From NCBI GenBank assembly GCA_963850915.1, contig CAWKND010000004.1, positions 310,001 through 374,000 on the forward strand: a stretch of 64,000 nucleotides of DNA, given 5' to 3'. Position 1 is the first letter of the stretch. Each line of letters starts with the position of its first letter. A program made the position numbers and the translations under genes. This DNA is from CAVTWH01 sp963850915 (GTDB lineage: Bacteria; Actinomycetota; Actinomycetes; Mycobacteriales; Micromonosporaceae). Below are positions 21,401 to 29,429 of this stretch, piece by piece. Below the pieces are notes generated by a model, which was not told the origin of the DNA, did no database searches, and saw nothing but the letters and a program-made list of their open reading frames with translations.

Positions 21401-22246
21401 GAAGTCCATCTCCTCGGCGACCTTGATCGAGGGCACCACCAGGCTGCGCGAGCCGTCCGGCTTGGCCAGGTCGATGGCGATACCGAGGTTGATGTGCTCG
21501 GGCTCGACCAGGTTGGGCTTGCCGTCGACCTCGGCGTAGGAGTTGTTCATCTCCCGGTGCGCGGCGACCGCCTGGATCAGGGCGTACGCGATGAGGTGGG
21601 TGAAGCTGACCTTGCCACCGCGGCCCCGGGCCAGGTGGTTGTTGATCACGATGCGGTTGTCCGAGAGCAGCTTGGCCGGGATGGCCCGCACGCTGGTGGC
21701 CGTGGGTACGGTCAGCGACTGGTCCATGTTCGCCACGATCCGGGCGGCGACGCCACGCAGCTGGGTGGTCTTCGTGCCGCTCGCGCTCGCCGGCTTGGCG
21801 GCGGCAGCGGGCTTCGCGGCGGGGGCGGCCGCCTTCACTGGCGCCGGCGGCTTGGCGGGCGCGGCCGGCTTGGCGGGGGCGGGGGCCGGGGCCGTCTTCG
21901 TCGCGGCGCTGGGGACAGCCGACTTCACGGGGGTACCGGCGGCAGCCGCCGTGGCACCATCACCCGGCGTGCTGGCCGGCGCGGCGGCGGTACCCGGGGC
22001 CGTGGTACCCGGTGTCGTGGTACCCGGTGTCGTGGTACCTGGTGTCGTGGTACCCGGCGCGGCCGCGGCCGGAGTGGCGGCGGCGCCTGGCTCCAGGGCC
22101 GGTTTGTAGTCGGCGAAGAAGTCGTGCCAGGCAGGGTCCACGCTCGCCGGGTCGGCGAGATAGCGCTGGTACATATCCTCGACGATCCACTCGTTGGGAC
22201 CGAAGTCCGCGAGCGGGTTGCCCTGCGATGCCTGCTGAGTCGACAC
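18446..22246 (-). CDS. kgd: Multifunctional 2-oxoglutarate metabolism enzyme (fused E2-E1, Kgd)
   Basis: 1266-residue actinobacterial fusion serving as the E1 (and succinyltransferase) of the 2-oxoglutarate dehydrogenase complex; also able to decarboxylate 2-oxoglutarate to succinic semialdehyde or make 2-hydroxy-3-oxoadipate in mycobacteria. Order: N-terminal PNEWIVEDMYQRYLADPASV tail; about 120 residues of Pro/Ala/Thr linker; E2-type acyltransferase core with TYDHRIIQGAQSGEFL near residue 385; then the thiamine-diphosphate E1 part (YMHIQDPEERRWIQERVE; GMAHRGRLSVLANIVGKPYE; CYRRRGHNEGDDPSMTNP). No lipoyl domain, as in other Kgd. Start is GTG at 22246 with only a weak ribosome site. Linker carries a 15-bp minisatellite. 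Confidence 0.97.
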   Translation of the reverse strand: MSTQQASQGNPLADFGPNEWIVEDMYQRYLADPASVDPAWHDFFADYKPALEPGAAATPAAAAPGTTTPGTTTPGTTTPGTTAPGTAAAPASTPGDGATAAAAGTPVKSAVPSAATKTAPAPAPAKPAAPAKPPAPVKAAAPAAKPAAAAKPASASGTKTTQLRGVAARIVANMDQSLTVPTATSVRAIPAKLLSDNRIVINNHLARGRGGKVSFTHLIAYALIQAVAAHREMNNSYAEVDGKPNLVEPEHINLGIAIDLAKPDGSRSLVVPSIKVAEEMDFRQFWTAYEDIVRRARKNELTMDDYSGTTISLTNPGGIGTVHSMPRLLAGQGAIIGVGAMEYPAEFSGMSDEALADAAVSKIITLTSTYDHRIIQGAQSGEFLKVMHGLLLGEHGFYDDIFTALRLPYEPVRWVRDVTLSSEGQINKTARVNELIHAYRVRGHLMADTDPLEFHIRRHPDLDVLEHGLTLWDLDRSFPVGGFAGKQKMKLRDVLGVLRDSYCRRVGVEYMHIQDPEERRWIQERVEKKYTKPDSVEQKHILNRLNAAEAFETFLQTKYVGQRRFSLEGGESLIPLLDEILAEAAVGGLDEVVIGMAHRGRLSVLANIVGKPYEKIFSEFEGHLDPKSAQGSGDVKYHLGMTGKFTAPDEEHMITVSVVANPSHLEAVDPVLEGIVRAKQDRLDLGLEGYTVLALAVHGDAAFAGQGVVAETLNLSQLRGYRTGGTVHVVVNNQVGFTTAPEYSRSSLYSTDVARMIQAPIFHVNGDDPEAVVRVARLAFEYRQAFNKDVVIDMVCYRRRGHNEGDDPSMTNPEMYKIIDGKRSVRKLYTEELIGRGDISVEEAEESLRDFQAKLETVFKATRDTSSTPPRRRTREAEPEPQVDTAIDASLVKAIGDAHLQLPDGFTPHKRVQQLLEKRAKMSVDGDIDWGFGEIIALGSLLNQAVTVRLAGQDSRRGTFVSRHASVVDSETGADYLPLFGVKHPDARFFVHDSLLSEYAAMGFEYGYSVENLDALVCWEAQFGDFANGAQSVVDEFISSGEVKWGQRTAVTLLLPHGHEGQGPDHTSGRPERYLQMCAEDNMRVVVPSTPANYFHALRRQALSPKKKPMVVFTPKSLLRHKLCVSSVADFTTGGFQTVIRDTVDPAQVTRVLLCSGKIYYDLVQARADRGLTNTALVRVEQLYPLPVEEINAALAAYPNAVDYAWVQDEPANQGAWSFIALNLLEHLQGVSLRRISRPAAAAPSVGSAKLHDAEQAALIEAALPR
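22001..22060. repeat. 15-bp minisatellite, four copies, inside kgd linker
   Basis: Unit CGTGGTACCCGGTGT repeated at 22001, 22016, 22031 and 22046 with two to three changes in the last copies. It encodes Thr/Pro/Gly pentapeptides in the disordered linker of Kgd and contains a GGTACC palindrome in every unit. Confidence 0.85.
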
Positions 22247-22476
22247 TGTCGCTCTCGCCTCTTCTACACGGTCGCGTGCTGGTGGGTCGGGTTGCCGGAT
22301 TGCTCTGTCACGGGCGGTTCGGGTGGTTCTGGTGCTGCGATCCGCGCAGCCCGGACGGGAGCCGGCGCGGAACCTGAATGTGTGTTCAGGCTATCCGTTC
22401 CAGGATCCGTCGAATCAACCGGGCGTGCCGCGTGGTACCCCTCACACACCCCTCGTTCGTCAGCCATCGGACAGCA

Positions 22477-22511
22477 CGGCGCCCGGTGCCGAAGATCGAC
22501 ACCGGGCGCCG
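22477..22511 (-). terminator. Hairpin terminator after the ABC transporter operon
   Basis: Perfect 12-base stem CGGCGCCCGGTG / CACCGGGCGCCG with an 11-base loop, 30 bases past the permease stop and upstream of kgd. No T-run, the usual actinobacterial form. The rest of the 294-bp gap 22247-22540 shows no gene. Confidence 0.65.
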
Positions 22512-22540
22512 GTCACGCGTTCATACTCGCCGCGTAGCCG

Positions 22541-23398
22541 TCAGGAGACGTCCCGCTTGCGGGTGTAGTAGATGCCGATGGCCCCGAAGATGATGCCGTA
22601 GCCGACCATCACCGCCACGCCCACCCACTGGGCGGCGCTCTGTGGGTAGATCTTCTCCGGCGAGATCGCCACCTGTGCCGCGATAGCCGGCACCATCACC
22701 GCCGCGGTCAGTACCCCGTCGTGCTTGTAGATGAAGTGCCGGATCAGGACGAAGATGCCGATCGCCAGGTAGTAGCCGACGGTGTAGAGCATCGCCGCGG
22801 TCACCGTGGCGCCGATCTGGCTGCGGATGAGTACGCCCAGCCCGACACCGAAGATCGCCCACAGCGCGAACACCAGCAGGCTCAGCAGCATGGCGTTGAT
22901 GACCTTGCTGTTGTCGAGATTGCTGGCCTGACCGGTCGAGCTGAAGTAGATCGTACCGACGATCAGGTCGATGATGGTGGTGACCAGCCAGAACACCGCT
23001 GCCGCGAGCATCGAGACGACGAACTTGGCGGTGATCACCGAAGTGCGGTGCGGGGTCGCCAGGAACGTCGTGGTCACGGTCTGGTGCTGGTACTCGTTGG
23101 TGATCGTCAGGATGGCCAGGATGAGGGCGAACAACGCTCCGAAGAACTGGCCGGAGGTGAAGATGCCGGCACAGCCCGCGACGATGTCCGCCGGGCTGCC
23201 GTGCTTCACCGTGTCGAAGTGGAAGTTCAGGATGTTGACGGTCAGCGCGAGTCCGGTGGCGAGCACCGTGAACATGCCGAGCAGCCACCAGATGTTGGTG
23301 GTGCGGATCTTCAGGTACTCCGCCTTGAGCAGGTGACCGAAGGTGGAGCCGCCCGGAGTGCCCAGGGTCGGTGTGGGAGCGGTCATCGTCGCGGTCAT
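22541..23398 (-). CDS. ABC transporter permease (ABC-2 type)
   Basis: 285 residues with six membrane segments: a cytoplasmic start FGHLLKAEYLKIRTTNIWWL (the amphipathic K-x-R-T-T segment typical of ABC-2 permeases), helices around 45-65, 90-115, 130-160, 175-200, 210-235 and 255-277, and a basic end. ATGA overlap with the upstream ATPase gene (23395-23398) shows they form one exporter. The substrate is unknown; bacitracin/lantibiotic-type or Na-type exporters have this layout. Confidence 0.88.
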   Translation of the reverse strand: MTATMTAPTPTLGTPGGSTFGHLLKAEYLKIRTTNIWWLLGMFTVLATGLALTVNILNFHFDTVKHGSPADIVAGCAGIFTSGQFFGALFALILAILTITNEYQHQTVTTTFLATPHRTSVITAKFVVSMLAAAVFWLVTTIIDLIVGTIYFSSTGQASNLDNSKVINAMLLSLLVFALWAIFGVGLGVLIRSQIGATVTAAMLYTVGYYLAIGIFVLIRHFIYKHDGVLTAAVMVPAIAAQVAISPEKIYPQSAAQWVGVAVMVGYGIIFGAIGIYYTRKRDVS

Positions 23399-24306
23399 CG
23401 GATGCCTGCCTTTTCGTGGGTGAGCTCCAGGAACACGTTCTCCAGGTCGGGCTTCTCGTCCACGAGTTCGTGCAGCTCCACGCCGGCCGCGAAGGCCGCG
23501 GCACCCACCTTCGCGGCGGACAGGCCGCTGACCGTGATCGCTCCGTCGGGAGCGGTGGTCACCGTGCCGCCCTGCTGGGTAACTGCGGTGGTGAGCGCGT
23601 CCGGCTTGGGGGTGCGTACCCGCGCCGACTCGGTCGTACTGGTCGAGGCGACGATCTGCTCGACGGTGCCCTGCCGGATCAGTTGACCGGCGGCGATGAT
23701 GACCAGGTCCTGGGCGAGGATCTCCATCTCGGAGAGCAGGTGACTGGAGACCAGTACCGTGCGCCCCTCGCCGGCCAGGTACTGCAGGAGGGTACGCATC
23801 CAGCGGATGCCCTCCGGGTCCAGTCCGTTGGCCGGCTCGTCGAGGATGAGTACCTGCGGGTCGCCGAGCAGGGCGTACGCGATGCCCAGCCGCTGCTTCA
23901 TCCCGAGCGAGTAGCCCTTGAACTTGCGCTTGGCCGCCGCTTCGAGGCCGACAAGTTCGATCACCTCCTGGGCCCGCTTGGCCGGGAAGCCGGCCGCCGC
24001 GCAGCTGACCTTCAGGGTGTTGATGCCGGTACGCCCCTTGTGCGCGCTGCTCGCCTCGAGCACCGCGCCGACATGGCGTAGCGGGTCCCGCAGGTCGGCA
24101 TAGCGCTGCCCACCGATGGTGGCCGTACCCGAGGTGGGCGTCACCAGGTTGAGCAGCATCCGGAGCGTGGTGGTCTTTCCCGCGCCGTTCGGCCCCAGGA
24201 AGCCGGTTACCCGGCCGGGGGCGACGGTGAACGACAGGTTGTCTACGGCCCTGACTGTTTTGTAGACCTTGGTCAGGTTCGAGACAACGATCTGTCCGTC
24301 AGACAT
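23395..24306 (-). CDS. ABC transporter ATP-binding protein
   Basis: 303 residues. Start ATG at 24306 (MSDGQIVVSNLTKVYKTVRA) has GGAGGAG just upstream; the frame runs 18 codons further without a ribosome site. Walker A GPNGAGKTTT near residue 45; signature YSLGMKQRLGIAYALLGDP; Walker B QVLILDEPANGLDP; H-loop LVSSHLLSEM. The C-terminal extension (about 215-303) is the DrrA/BcrA-like regulatory part. Powers the permease encoded immediately downstream. Confidence 0.93.
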   Translation of the reverse strand: MSDGQIVVSNLTKVYKTVRAVDNLSFTVAPGRVTGFLGPNGAGKTTTLRMLLNLVTPTSGTATIGGQRYADLRDPLRHVGAVLEASSAHKGRTGINTLKVSCAAAGFPAKRAQEVIELVGLEAAAKRKFKGYSLGMKQRLGIAYALLGDPQVLILDEPANGLDPEGIRWMRTLLQYLAGEGRTVLVSSHLLSEMEILAQDLVIIAAGQLIRQGTVEQIVASTSTTESARVRTPKPDALTTAVTQQGGTVTTAPDGAITVSGLSAAKVGAAAFAAGVELHELVDEKPDLENVFLELTHEKAGIR

Positions 24307-24457
24307 GGATCTCCTCCCGTTGTCGCCGCCCAGACTGGCCGAGATGGGGAGCCGGGTCAATCCGGAAACACCCTGACTCTCAGCATCCGTTCAGCGGCCC
24401 CATGGTGACGGACGCCCGCCAGCCACGCTGCCCCGCCCCCCGCCGCGCCCGTACGCG

Positions 24458-24877
24458 TCAAGCCGGCGGCCGGTCGGCCAGCCGGATGACGTGCTTGAGG
24501 CCGGACCAGGTCGCGTCGACCGCGCAGATTTTGACGTCCACCCGGCCGTGGCTCAGCGCGAAGTCGCGGACCTGCTGCTCGTCGAGGTCGGTGGCGATTC
24601 CTGAAGAGCGTTTGGGCCAGGCGATCCACAGTGCGCCGGCGGGCGTGGTGAGCCGGTGCAGCACCGGCCAGCGGCGCTCCAGCCGGGCGCGGTCGGGGCA
24701 GAAGCAGAGCACCACGTCGTACGGGCCGGTACCGGCGCGCCGGTTGGGGGTCACGCCGTCGGGTACCTCGAGGGCGAAGTCGCTCGGGGCACCGTCGAGC
24801 AGTAACCGCGAACCGGCGACGATGCCCAGCTTGCGGGCGAGGGGCGTACCCGAGTAGCCCGGCGTGTCAGCTGGCAT
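24458..24877 (-). CDS. DUF3052 family protein
   Basis: 139 residues, cytoplasmic. It begins MPADTPGYSGTPLARKLGIV, then YDVVLCFCPDRARLERRWPV, GALWIAWPKRSSGIATDLDE and ends LKHVIRLADRPPA, which fits actinobacterial DUF3052 (Rv2239c/SCO2231-like) from memory; function unknown. ATG at 24877 is preceded by TACGGT with eight bases between and no ribosome site, so a leaderless mRNA is possible. It is divergent from the acyltransferase pair. Confidence 0.82.
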   Translation of the reverse strand: MPADTPGYSGTPLARKLGIVAGSRLLLDGAPSDFALEVPDGVTPNRRAGTGPYDVVLCFCPDRARLERRWPVLHRLTTPAGALWIAWPKRSSGIATDLDEQQVRDFALSHGRVDVKICAVDATWSGLKHVIRLADRPPA

Positions 24878-24966
24878 GACACACCACCGTAATCGTTCAC
24901 CGGCCCGCCACGTACGCCACGGATTGCCGACACGGTTTCGGCAGTTGAGCCACCTACACAGAGGAC

Positions 24967-25743
24967 ATGACGGTACTTGTCGCGAGCACGGCACTGGCCG
25001 CGTCGCGGTACTCCCTGCGCATCGCCGCCACCCCCGCCGAGATCCGTGCGGCGCAGCGGCTGCGCTATCAGGTGTTCGCCGGGGAGCTGGGCGCCCGGCT
25101 GGACACAGCCGGCCGGTTCAACCACGAGCCCGGCCTCGATGTCGACGAATTCGACGAGCACTGCGACCACCTGATCGTGGTCGAGGAGGGCTCCGGCGAC
25201 GTCGTCGGTACCTACCGGATGCTGCCGCCGGGGCGCAGCCTGCGCCGGTACTCCGCTGGCGAGTTCGACCTGTCGGCACTGGCCGGCATCGACGGGCAGC
25301 TGGTGGAGACCGGCCGCTCCTGCGTACACCCGGCACACCGGGACGGCGCGGTGATCAACCTGATGTGGGCCGGGATCGCCCGGTACCTGCACCTGACCGG
25401 GCGCCGTTGGCTGGCCGGCTGCGCCTCGGTGAGCCTGGCCGACGGTGGACAGACCGCGGCCGGGGTGTGGGATCTGGTGGTACGCAAGCACCTGGCGCCA
25501 GCGGCGTACCGGGTCACCCCGCACCGCCCGTGGCCGCCGGTGGAGCGTACCGGCCGGGTGCAGGTACCCCCGCTGCTGCGCGGGTACCTGCGGCTGGGCG
25601 CCTGGGTCTGCGGCGCACCCGCGATCGACCCGGACTTCGGCTGCGCCGACTTCTTCGTACTGCTCGACGTCGACGCCATCGACGAGCGGTACCTGCGCCA
25701 CTTCCTCGGCCAGCCCACGCCACCCACCGGGGAGCAGCGATGA
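24967..25743 (+). CDS. OlsB-like GNAT N-acyltransferase
   Basis: 258 residues of the hemolysin/OlsB-type acyltransferase family, which transfers a 3-hydroxyacyl chain from acyl-ACP to the alpha-amine of ornithine (or another amino acid) in aminolipid synthesis. Visible: IRAAQRLRYQVFAGELGARL near residue 25, DEHCDHLIVVEE, VVGTYRMLPPG, and the conserved VETGRSCVHPAHRDG. The long C-terminal half (LLRGYLRLGAWVCGAPAIDP, FGCADFFVLLDV) is typical. Stop overlaps the start of an OlsA/PlsC-like gene (ATGA), the classic olsBA arrangement. Substrate amino acid is inferred, not shown. Confidence 0.85.
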   Translation: MTVLVASTALAASRYSLRIAATPAEIRAAQRLRYQVFAGELGARLDTAGRFNHEPGLDVDEFDEHCDHLIVVEEGSGDVVGTYRMLPPGRSLRRYSAGEFDLSALAGIDGQLVETGRSCVHPAHRDGAVINLMWAGIARYLHLTGRRWLAGCASVSLADGGQTAAGVWDLVVRKHLAPAAYRVTPHRPWPPVERTGRVQVPPLLRGYLRLGAWVCGAPAIDPDFGCADFFVLLDVDAIDERYLRHFLGQPTPPTGEQR

Positions 25744-26678
25744 GCTTCTGGCTGCCCAGCTCCGAGTGCGGGGCGCCGTGCCTGGCCGGTACCCCCGTGG
25801 TTTCCAGGGCCCGCCGGCTCGGCCGGCTGCTGGCGCTGGCGGGGGTGGTCGCGGCCGGCGGCGCGGTGCTGCCGCTGCTGCCGGTACGGCGGCGCGCCGC
25901 CGGGCTGCGCGCGGTGGCCGGGGCGGCGCTGCGGGCGATGGGCATCCGGCTGGAGCGGCGCGGCAGGCTGCCCCGGCGGCGCGCGCTGGTGGTCGCCAAC
26001 CACGTCTCCTGGCTGGACATCCTGGTGCTGCTGGCCGCCGGTGACCTGACGCTGGTGGCCAAGGTCGAGGTACGCGACTGGCCGGTGATCGGCCGGGTGG
26101 CGGCCAGCACGGGGACCGTCTTCATCGACCGGCTGCGACCGAAGTCGTTGCGGCACACCGTTTCCGCGGTACGGGACCGGCTGGCGGAGGGCGCCGTGAT
26201 GGCCGCCTTCCCGGAGGGCACCACGTCGTGCGGGCAGGCGATCGGCCCGTTCCGGCCGGCGATGTTCCAGGCCGCGATCGAGGCGGGGGTACCGGTGGTA
26301 CCGGTCAACCTGCGCTTCACCACGGCACCCGACGGGCAGCCCGCCACGGCTGCCGCCTTCATCGGGGCGGAGACCCTGGTCAGCTCGCTCGGCCGGGTAC
26401 TCGCCGCGCGGGACCTGCGGGTACGCGTGCACGCCGGCTCGGCCATCCACGCCGACGCTGCGGCCACCCGGCGTGCGCTGGCCCGGCTCGCCGCCGACGC
26501 GGTACGTGCGGAGTGGCCGGTGCGTACCCCCACAGCCGCACCGGCCACCCCCGTCGCGCCGCCCGTTGCGGTGGCGCGGGTACCGCACCTGACACTGCTG
26601 GATGGCGGGTCAGCTGCGGATGATCACTTCACCCCGAGCGGGTCAGGGTCGACTATCGGGCTCTCGCCGGCCGCGTGA
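25740..26678 (+). CDS. PlsC/OlsA-like 1-acyl-sn-glycerol-3-phosphate-type acyltransferase
   Basis: 312 residues. An N-terminal membrane segment (LGRLLALAGVVAAGGAVLPL) anchors an acyltransferase domain with the catalytic box NHVSWLD (H-x4-D) near residue 88, then FPEGTTS (substrate-binding box III) near 160 and a VPVVPVNLRF block IV. The stop/start overlap with the OlsB-like gene suggests it adds the second fatty acyl chain to a lyso-aminolipid; a role in phosphatidic acid synthesis is the alternative. A Pro/Ala-rich tail of about 60 residues follows. Confidence 0.85.
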   Translation: MSFWLPSSECGAPCLAGTPVVSRARRLGRLLALAGVVAAGGAVLPLLPVRRRAAGLRAVAGAALRAMGIRLERRGRLPRRRALVVANHVSWLDILVLLAAGDLTLVAKVEVRDWPVIGRVAASTGTVFIDRLRPKSLRHTVSAVRDRLAEGAVMAAFPEGTTSCGQAIGPFRPAMFQAAIEAGVPVVPVNLRFTTAPDGQPATAAAFIGAETLVSSLGRVLAARDLRVRVHAGSAIHADAAATRRALARLAADAVRAEWPVRTPTAAPATPVAPPVAVARVPHLTLLDGGSAADDHFTPSGSGSTIGLSPAA

Positions 26679-26801
26679 GCCGCCGGCCTGCATTGTCAGG
26701 TTGGCAATACCACCACCGTTGGGGGAATCCGGGACGCCCCGGAGTCGCCCCCTACGGGCATGCGCCCGAACTCCCCGGTTCGTCTCCACCGATGGGCCGT
26801 A

Positions 26802-26844
26802 CTATCGCGATGTATCGCGTTGCTGTTACGATACATCGCGATAG
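26802..26844. promoter_or_regulatory. Perfect 16-bp inverted repeat, likely PadR operator
   Basis: CTATCGCGATGTATCG (26802-26817) and its exact complement CGATACATCGCGATAG (26829-26844) flank 11 bases. Each arm holds the smaller palindrome TATCGCGATG/TATCGCG. It lies about 80 bp before the DUF4097-padR operon, so autoregulation by the PadR protein is the likely role. ATCGCGAT-type AT/GC dyads are known for PadR-like regulators; the specific match is inference. Confidence 0.65.
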
Positions 26845-26923
26845 CCTGACGGAGTCAAGCGTTGCGACATGACGCGACATGACGCCTGCCGTTAGGCTCG
26901 GCATCGACGAGGAGGAGATCGGG

Positions 26924-27820
26924 ATGGCTTCCTGGACCGTCATTCAGCCGGAGCGGCTGGAGTTGGACGACGCGGTACGCCGGCTGGATGTCGCGCTGAT
27001 CGCCGGCCGGCTCAACGTCGTCGGTACCGACGGGCCGGCCCGGATCGAGATCGGCAAGGTGGCCGAGACCAACCCGGTCGTGGTCTCGATCGAAGCCGGC
27101 CTGCTCAGCGTCAGCAACCCCACCCCCAAGACCTGGCGTGGCTGGGGCCGGCCGATCTGGTGGTGGCTCAACGGGCACCGGATGGCGCGCAGTGACGTGT
27201 CGATCGCGCTGCCCTACGGCTCCACGGCCGTGCTCCGGGTGACCGCCGGCTCGGCCATCGCCTCCGGTATCCACGGCGACCTCTCGGTCGACGTGGTGAG
27301 CGGCCGGATCACCCTGCTGGGCAACAACGGGCGGATCCGCGGGAAGATCATTTCGGGGCCGATCGAGGCGCTCGGCTGCGCCGGGGACATCACCCTGGAG
27401 ACCGTCTCCGGCGAGATCACCATCGCCGAGTCGGCGACCGAGCGGGTACACGCCAAGACCATCTCCGGCTCGCTCACCGCCGACCTGGACAACCCGCCGC
27501 GCAACAGCGACATCTACCTGGAGACCGTCTCGGGGGAGATCACCATCCGGGTACGCGAGGACAGCGACCTCACCGTCTCGCTGGCAGCCACGGGCGGCCG
27601 GGTGACCAGTGCGTTCCCCGGACTGGGGGCGGACGGTAGCGAGCGCAAGGGCTGGGGCAAGCGGCTCACCGGAGTACTCGGCGCCGGTACCGGCCGGCTG
27701 CACGCGAGCGCGATGAGCGGCGAGATCTCGCTGCTACCCCGCCCCGTGGACGAGGGCTTCGACGATCAAGGCTTCGACGATCAGGGCTTCGACGACGACT
27801 CGCCAGCGGGTGCCCGATGA
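26924..27820 (+). CDS. DUF4097 (putative adhesin/toastrack) family protein
   Basis: 298 residues, mostly a right-handed beta structure with repeated SGEI/SGRI turns (VVSGRITLLG, ETVSGEITIAES, ETVSGEITIRVR, AMSGEISLL), typical of the DUF4097/DUF4098 family, often encoded beside PspC, LiaI or PadR genes and tied to envelope stress. No signal peptide or membrane helix is visible, so it is probably cytoplasmic. ATG at 26924 follows GAGGAGGAG. A short tandem repeat GFDDQ-GFDDQ-GFDDD closes the protein. The stop overlaps the PadR gene. Confidence 0.85.
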   Translation: MASWTVIQPERLELDDAVRRLDVALIAGRLNVVGTDGPARIEIGKVAETNPVVVSIEAGLLSVSNPTPKTWRGWGRPIWWWLNGHRMARSDVSIALPYGSTAVLRVTAGSAIASGIHGDLSVDVVSGRITLLGNNGRIRGKIISGPIEALGCAGDITLETVSGEITIAESATERVHAKTISGSLTADLDNPPRNSDIYLETVSGEITIRVREDSDLTVSLAATGGRVTSAFPGLGADGSERKGWGKRLTGVLGAGTGRLHASAMSGEISLLPRPVDEGFDDQGFDDQGFDDDSPAGAR

Positions 27821-28542
27821 GCCCGGTATTCAGCCACGGTCGGCTCCGGCTCTACCTGCTCAAGCTGCTCGCCGAGGGGCCCAAGCACGGGTACGAGCTG
27901 ATCCGGCTGCTGGAGAACCGCTTCCTCGGCCTGTACGCCCCCTCGGCCGGCACGATCTACCCGCGCCTGCAGCGGATGGAGGCCGAAGGGCTCGTGACGC
28001 ACACCGCCGCCGGCGGTCGCAAGACGTACGAGATCACCGCGGCCGGCCGCGACGAGTTGACCCGGCGCGCCGGTGAGCTGGCCGAACTGGAGGGCGAGAT
28101 CCACGCCTCGGTGGCCGACCTGTCGGTGCTGGCCGGCGAGATCGAGCAGCAGGTCAGCGGGGCGGTCCGGGACATCAAGCGGGAACTGCGGGACGCCACC
28201 AGCCAGGCCCGCAAGAGTTCCCGGCCGGCCTGGGAGCGCGGTGGCCGGGACGGCTGGCGGGCACCCGACCGGGGCGGTGCCGGCTTCGGCCCCGACGAGC
28301 CCGGGCGCGGCCGCGCGGGTACCAACGGATCTTCCTCGGCGAACGGCCCGGCGGCCGAGGGCCAAGCCGGTGCACCGGCCGACGACTCGGACTCGGTACG
28401 GGCGCTGGAGCAGGCGGTCAGCGCGCTGGCGGCCGAGGTGACCCGGCGCGCCCGGCGGGCCGGCGTTGCCGAGTCCGACGTGCGGGCGGCGACCGCTGTC
28501 GTGGTGAGCGCCCTCACCGAACTGCGCCGCCTACTCGGCTAG
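27817..28542 (+). CDS. PadR family transcriptional regulator
   Basis: 241 residues. The N-terminal winged helix (residues 5-85) has the PadR pattern: LRLYLLKLLAEGPKHGYELI, then SAGTIYPRLQRMEAEGLVTH and the wing GGRKTYEITAAGRDEL. A coiled-coil segment ELAELEGEIHASVADLSVLA follows, then a Gly/Arg/Ser-rich linker and a C-terminal helical pair. PadR proteins are usually repressors; the inverted repeat at 26802-26844 upstream of its own operon is the natural target. ATGA overlap with the DUF4097 gene. Confidence 0.9.
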   Translation: MSPVFSHGRLRLYLLKLLAEGPKHGYELIRLLENRFLGLYAPSAGTIYPRLQRMEAEGLVTHTAAGGRKTYEITAAGRDELTRRAGELAELEGEIHASVADLSVLAGEIEQQVSGAVRDIKRELRDATSQARKSSRPAWERGGRDGWRAPDRGGAGFGPDEPGRGRAGTNGSSSANGPAAEGQAGAPADDSDSVRALEQAVSALAAEVTRRARRAGVAESDVRAATAVVVSALTELRRLLG

Positions 28543-28557
28543 CAGTTCGGCTCGGCC

Positions 28558-28599
28558 GGCTGTCGGGCTCGGCGGCTGTCGGGCTCGGCGGCAGTCGGG
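28558..28599. repeat. 16-bp tandem repeat, 2.6 copies
   Basis: GGCTGTCGGGCTCGGC at 28558 and 28574, then a partial, changed third copy. It lies between the padR stop and the response-regulator promoter. No function evident. Confidence 0.75.
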
Positions 28600-28674
28600 T
28601 AATTCGCGGGAGAGCGCGGACTCTCAGCAGCTTCCCAGGCAGACTTCAGTGATGGCACAGCTACGGAGGCCACG

Positions 28675-29424
28675 ATGAAGCGCATGGGGGTACGTGACGG
28701 CATCGCACAATCCGGGGGTGTGGTGTCGTCCGGTGCGACGCAGGCTGAGGCGAGACTTCTCGTGGTAGAGGATGACCTCAATATCCTCGAGCTGCTCTCG
28801 GCCAGCCTGCGTTTCGCCGGATTCGAGATCGTCACGGCCAGCAGCGGCACCGACGCGGTACACGCCGCCCGGGAGAGCCGCCCCGACCTGATCGTCCTCG
28901 ATGTGATGCTGCCCGACCTGGACGGCTTCGAGGTCATGCGCCGGCTGCGCGACGGGAGTACCCGGATCCCGGTCGTCTTCCTCACCGCGCGCGACGCCAC
29001 CGACGACAAGGTGCGCGGGCTGACCCTGGGCGGCGACGACTACGTCACCAAACCGTTCAGCCTCGAGGAGTTGACCGCGCGGATCCGGGCGGTGCTACGA
29101 CGCACCGCCGGAGAGCAGACTGGAGCCAGGATGACCTTCGCCGACCTGGAACTCGACGAGGACGCCCACGAGGTGTGGCGTGGCGGGCACCGGGTTTCCC
29201 TGTCCCCCACCGAGTTCAAGCTGCTGCGTTACCTGATGGCCAACGCCAACCGGGTGCTCTCCAAGGGGCAGATCCTGGACCACGTGTGGAGCTACGACTT
29301 CCGTGGTGACGACAGCATCGTCGAGTCCTACATCTCGTACCTGCGCCGCAAGGTCGACACCGTCGAGCCACGGCTCATCCACACCCTGCGTGGTGTGGGG
29401 TACGTGCTACGCCTACCCGCCTAA
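28675..29424 (+). CDS. OmpR/PhoB-type response regulator
   Basis: 249 residues. Receiver domain (about 27-140): acidic pair LLVVEDDLN, phosphorylated Asp76 in VLDVMLPDLDGF, TARDATDD and Lys in YVTKPFS. DNA-binding winged helix (about 155-245): LDEDAHEVWRGGHRVSLSPT, EFKLLRYLM, and IHTLRGVGYVLRLPA at the end. Start ATG at 28675 lies after GGAGG. The order regulator, sensor kinase, HtrA-like protease matches the mycobacterial mprA-mprB-pepD locus, which responds to envelope stress; this parallel is by synteny. Confidence 0.93.
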   Translation: MKRMGVRDGIAQSGGVVSSGATQAEARLLVVEDDLNILELLSASLRFAGFEIVTASSGTDAVHAARESRPDLIVLDVMLPDLDGFEVMRRLRDGSTRIPVVFLTARDATDDKVRGLTLGGDDYVTKPFSLEELTARIRAVLRRTAGEQTGARMTFADLELDEDAHEVWRGGHRVSLSPTEFKLLRYLMANANRVLSKGQILDHVWSYDFRGDDSIVESYISYLRRKVDTVEPRLIHTLRGVGYVLRLPA

Positions 29425-29429
29425 CCACC

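Noticed and set aside
18566..22537. 1323-codon open frame antisense to kgd
   Set aside because: Same reason; kgd on the other strand has clear enzyme motifs throughout.
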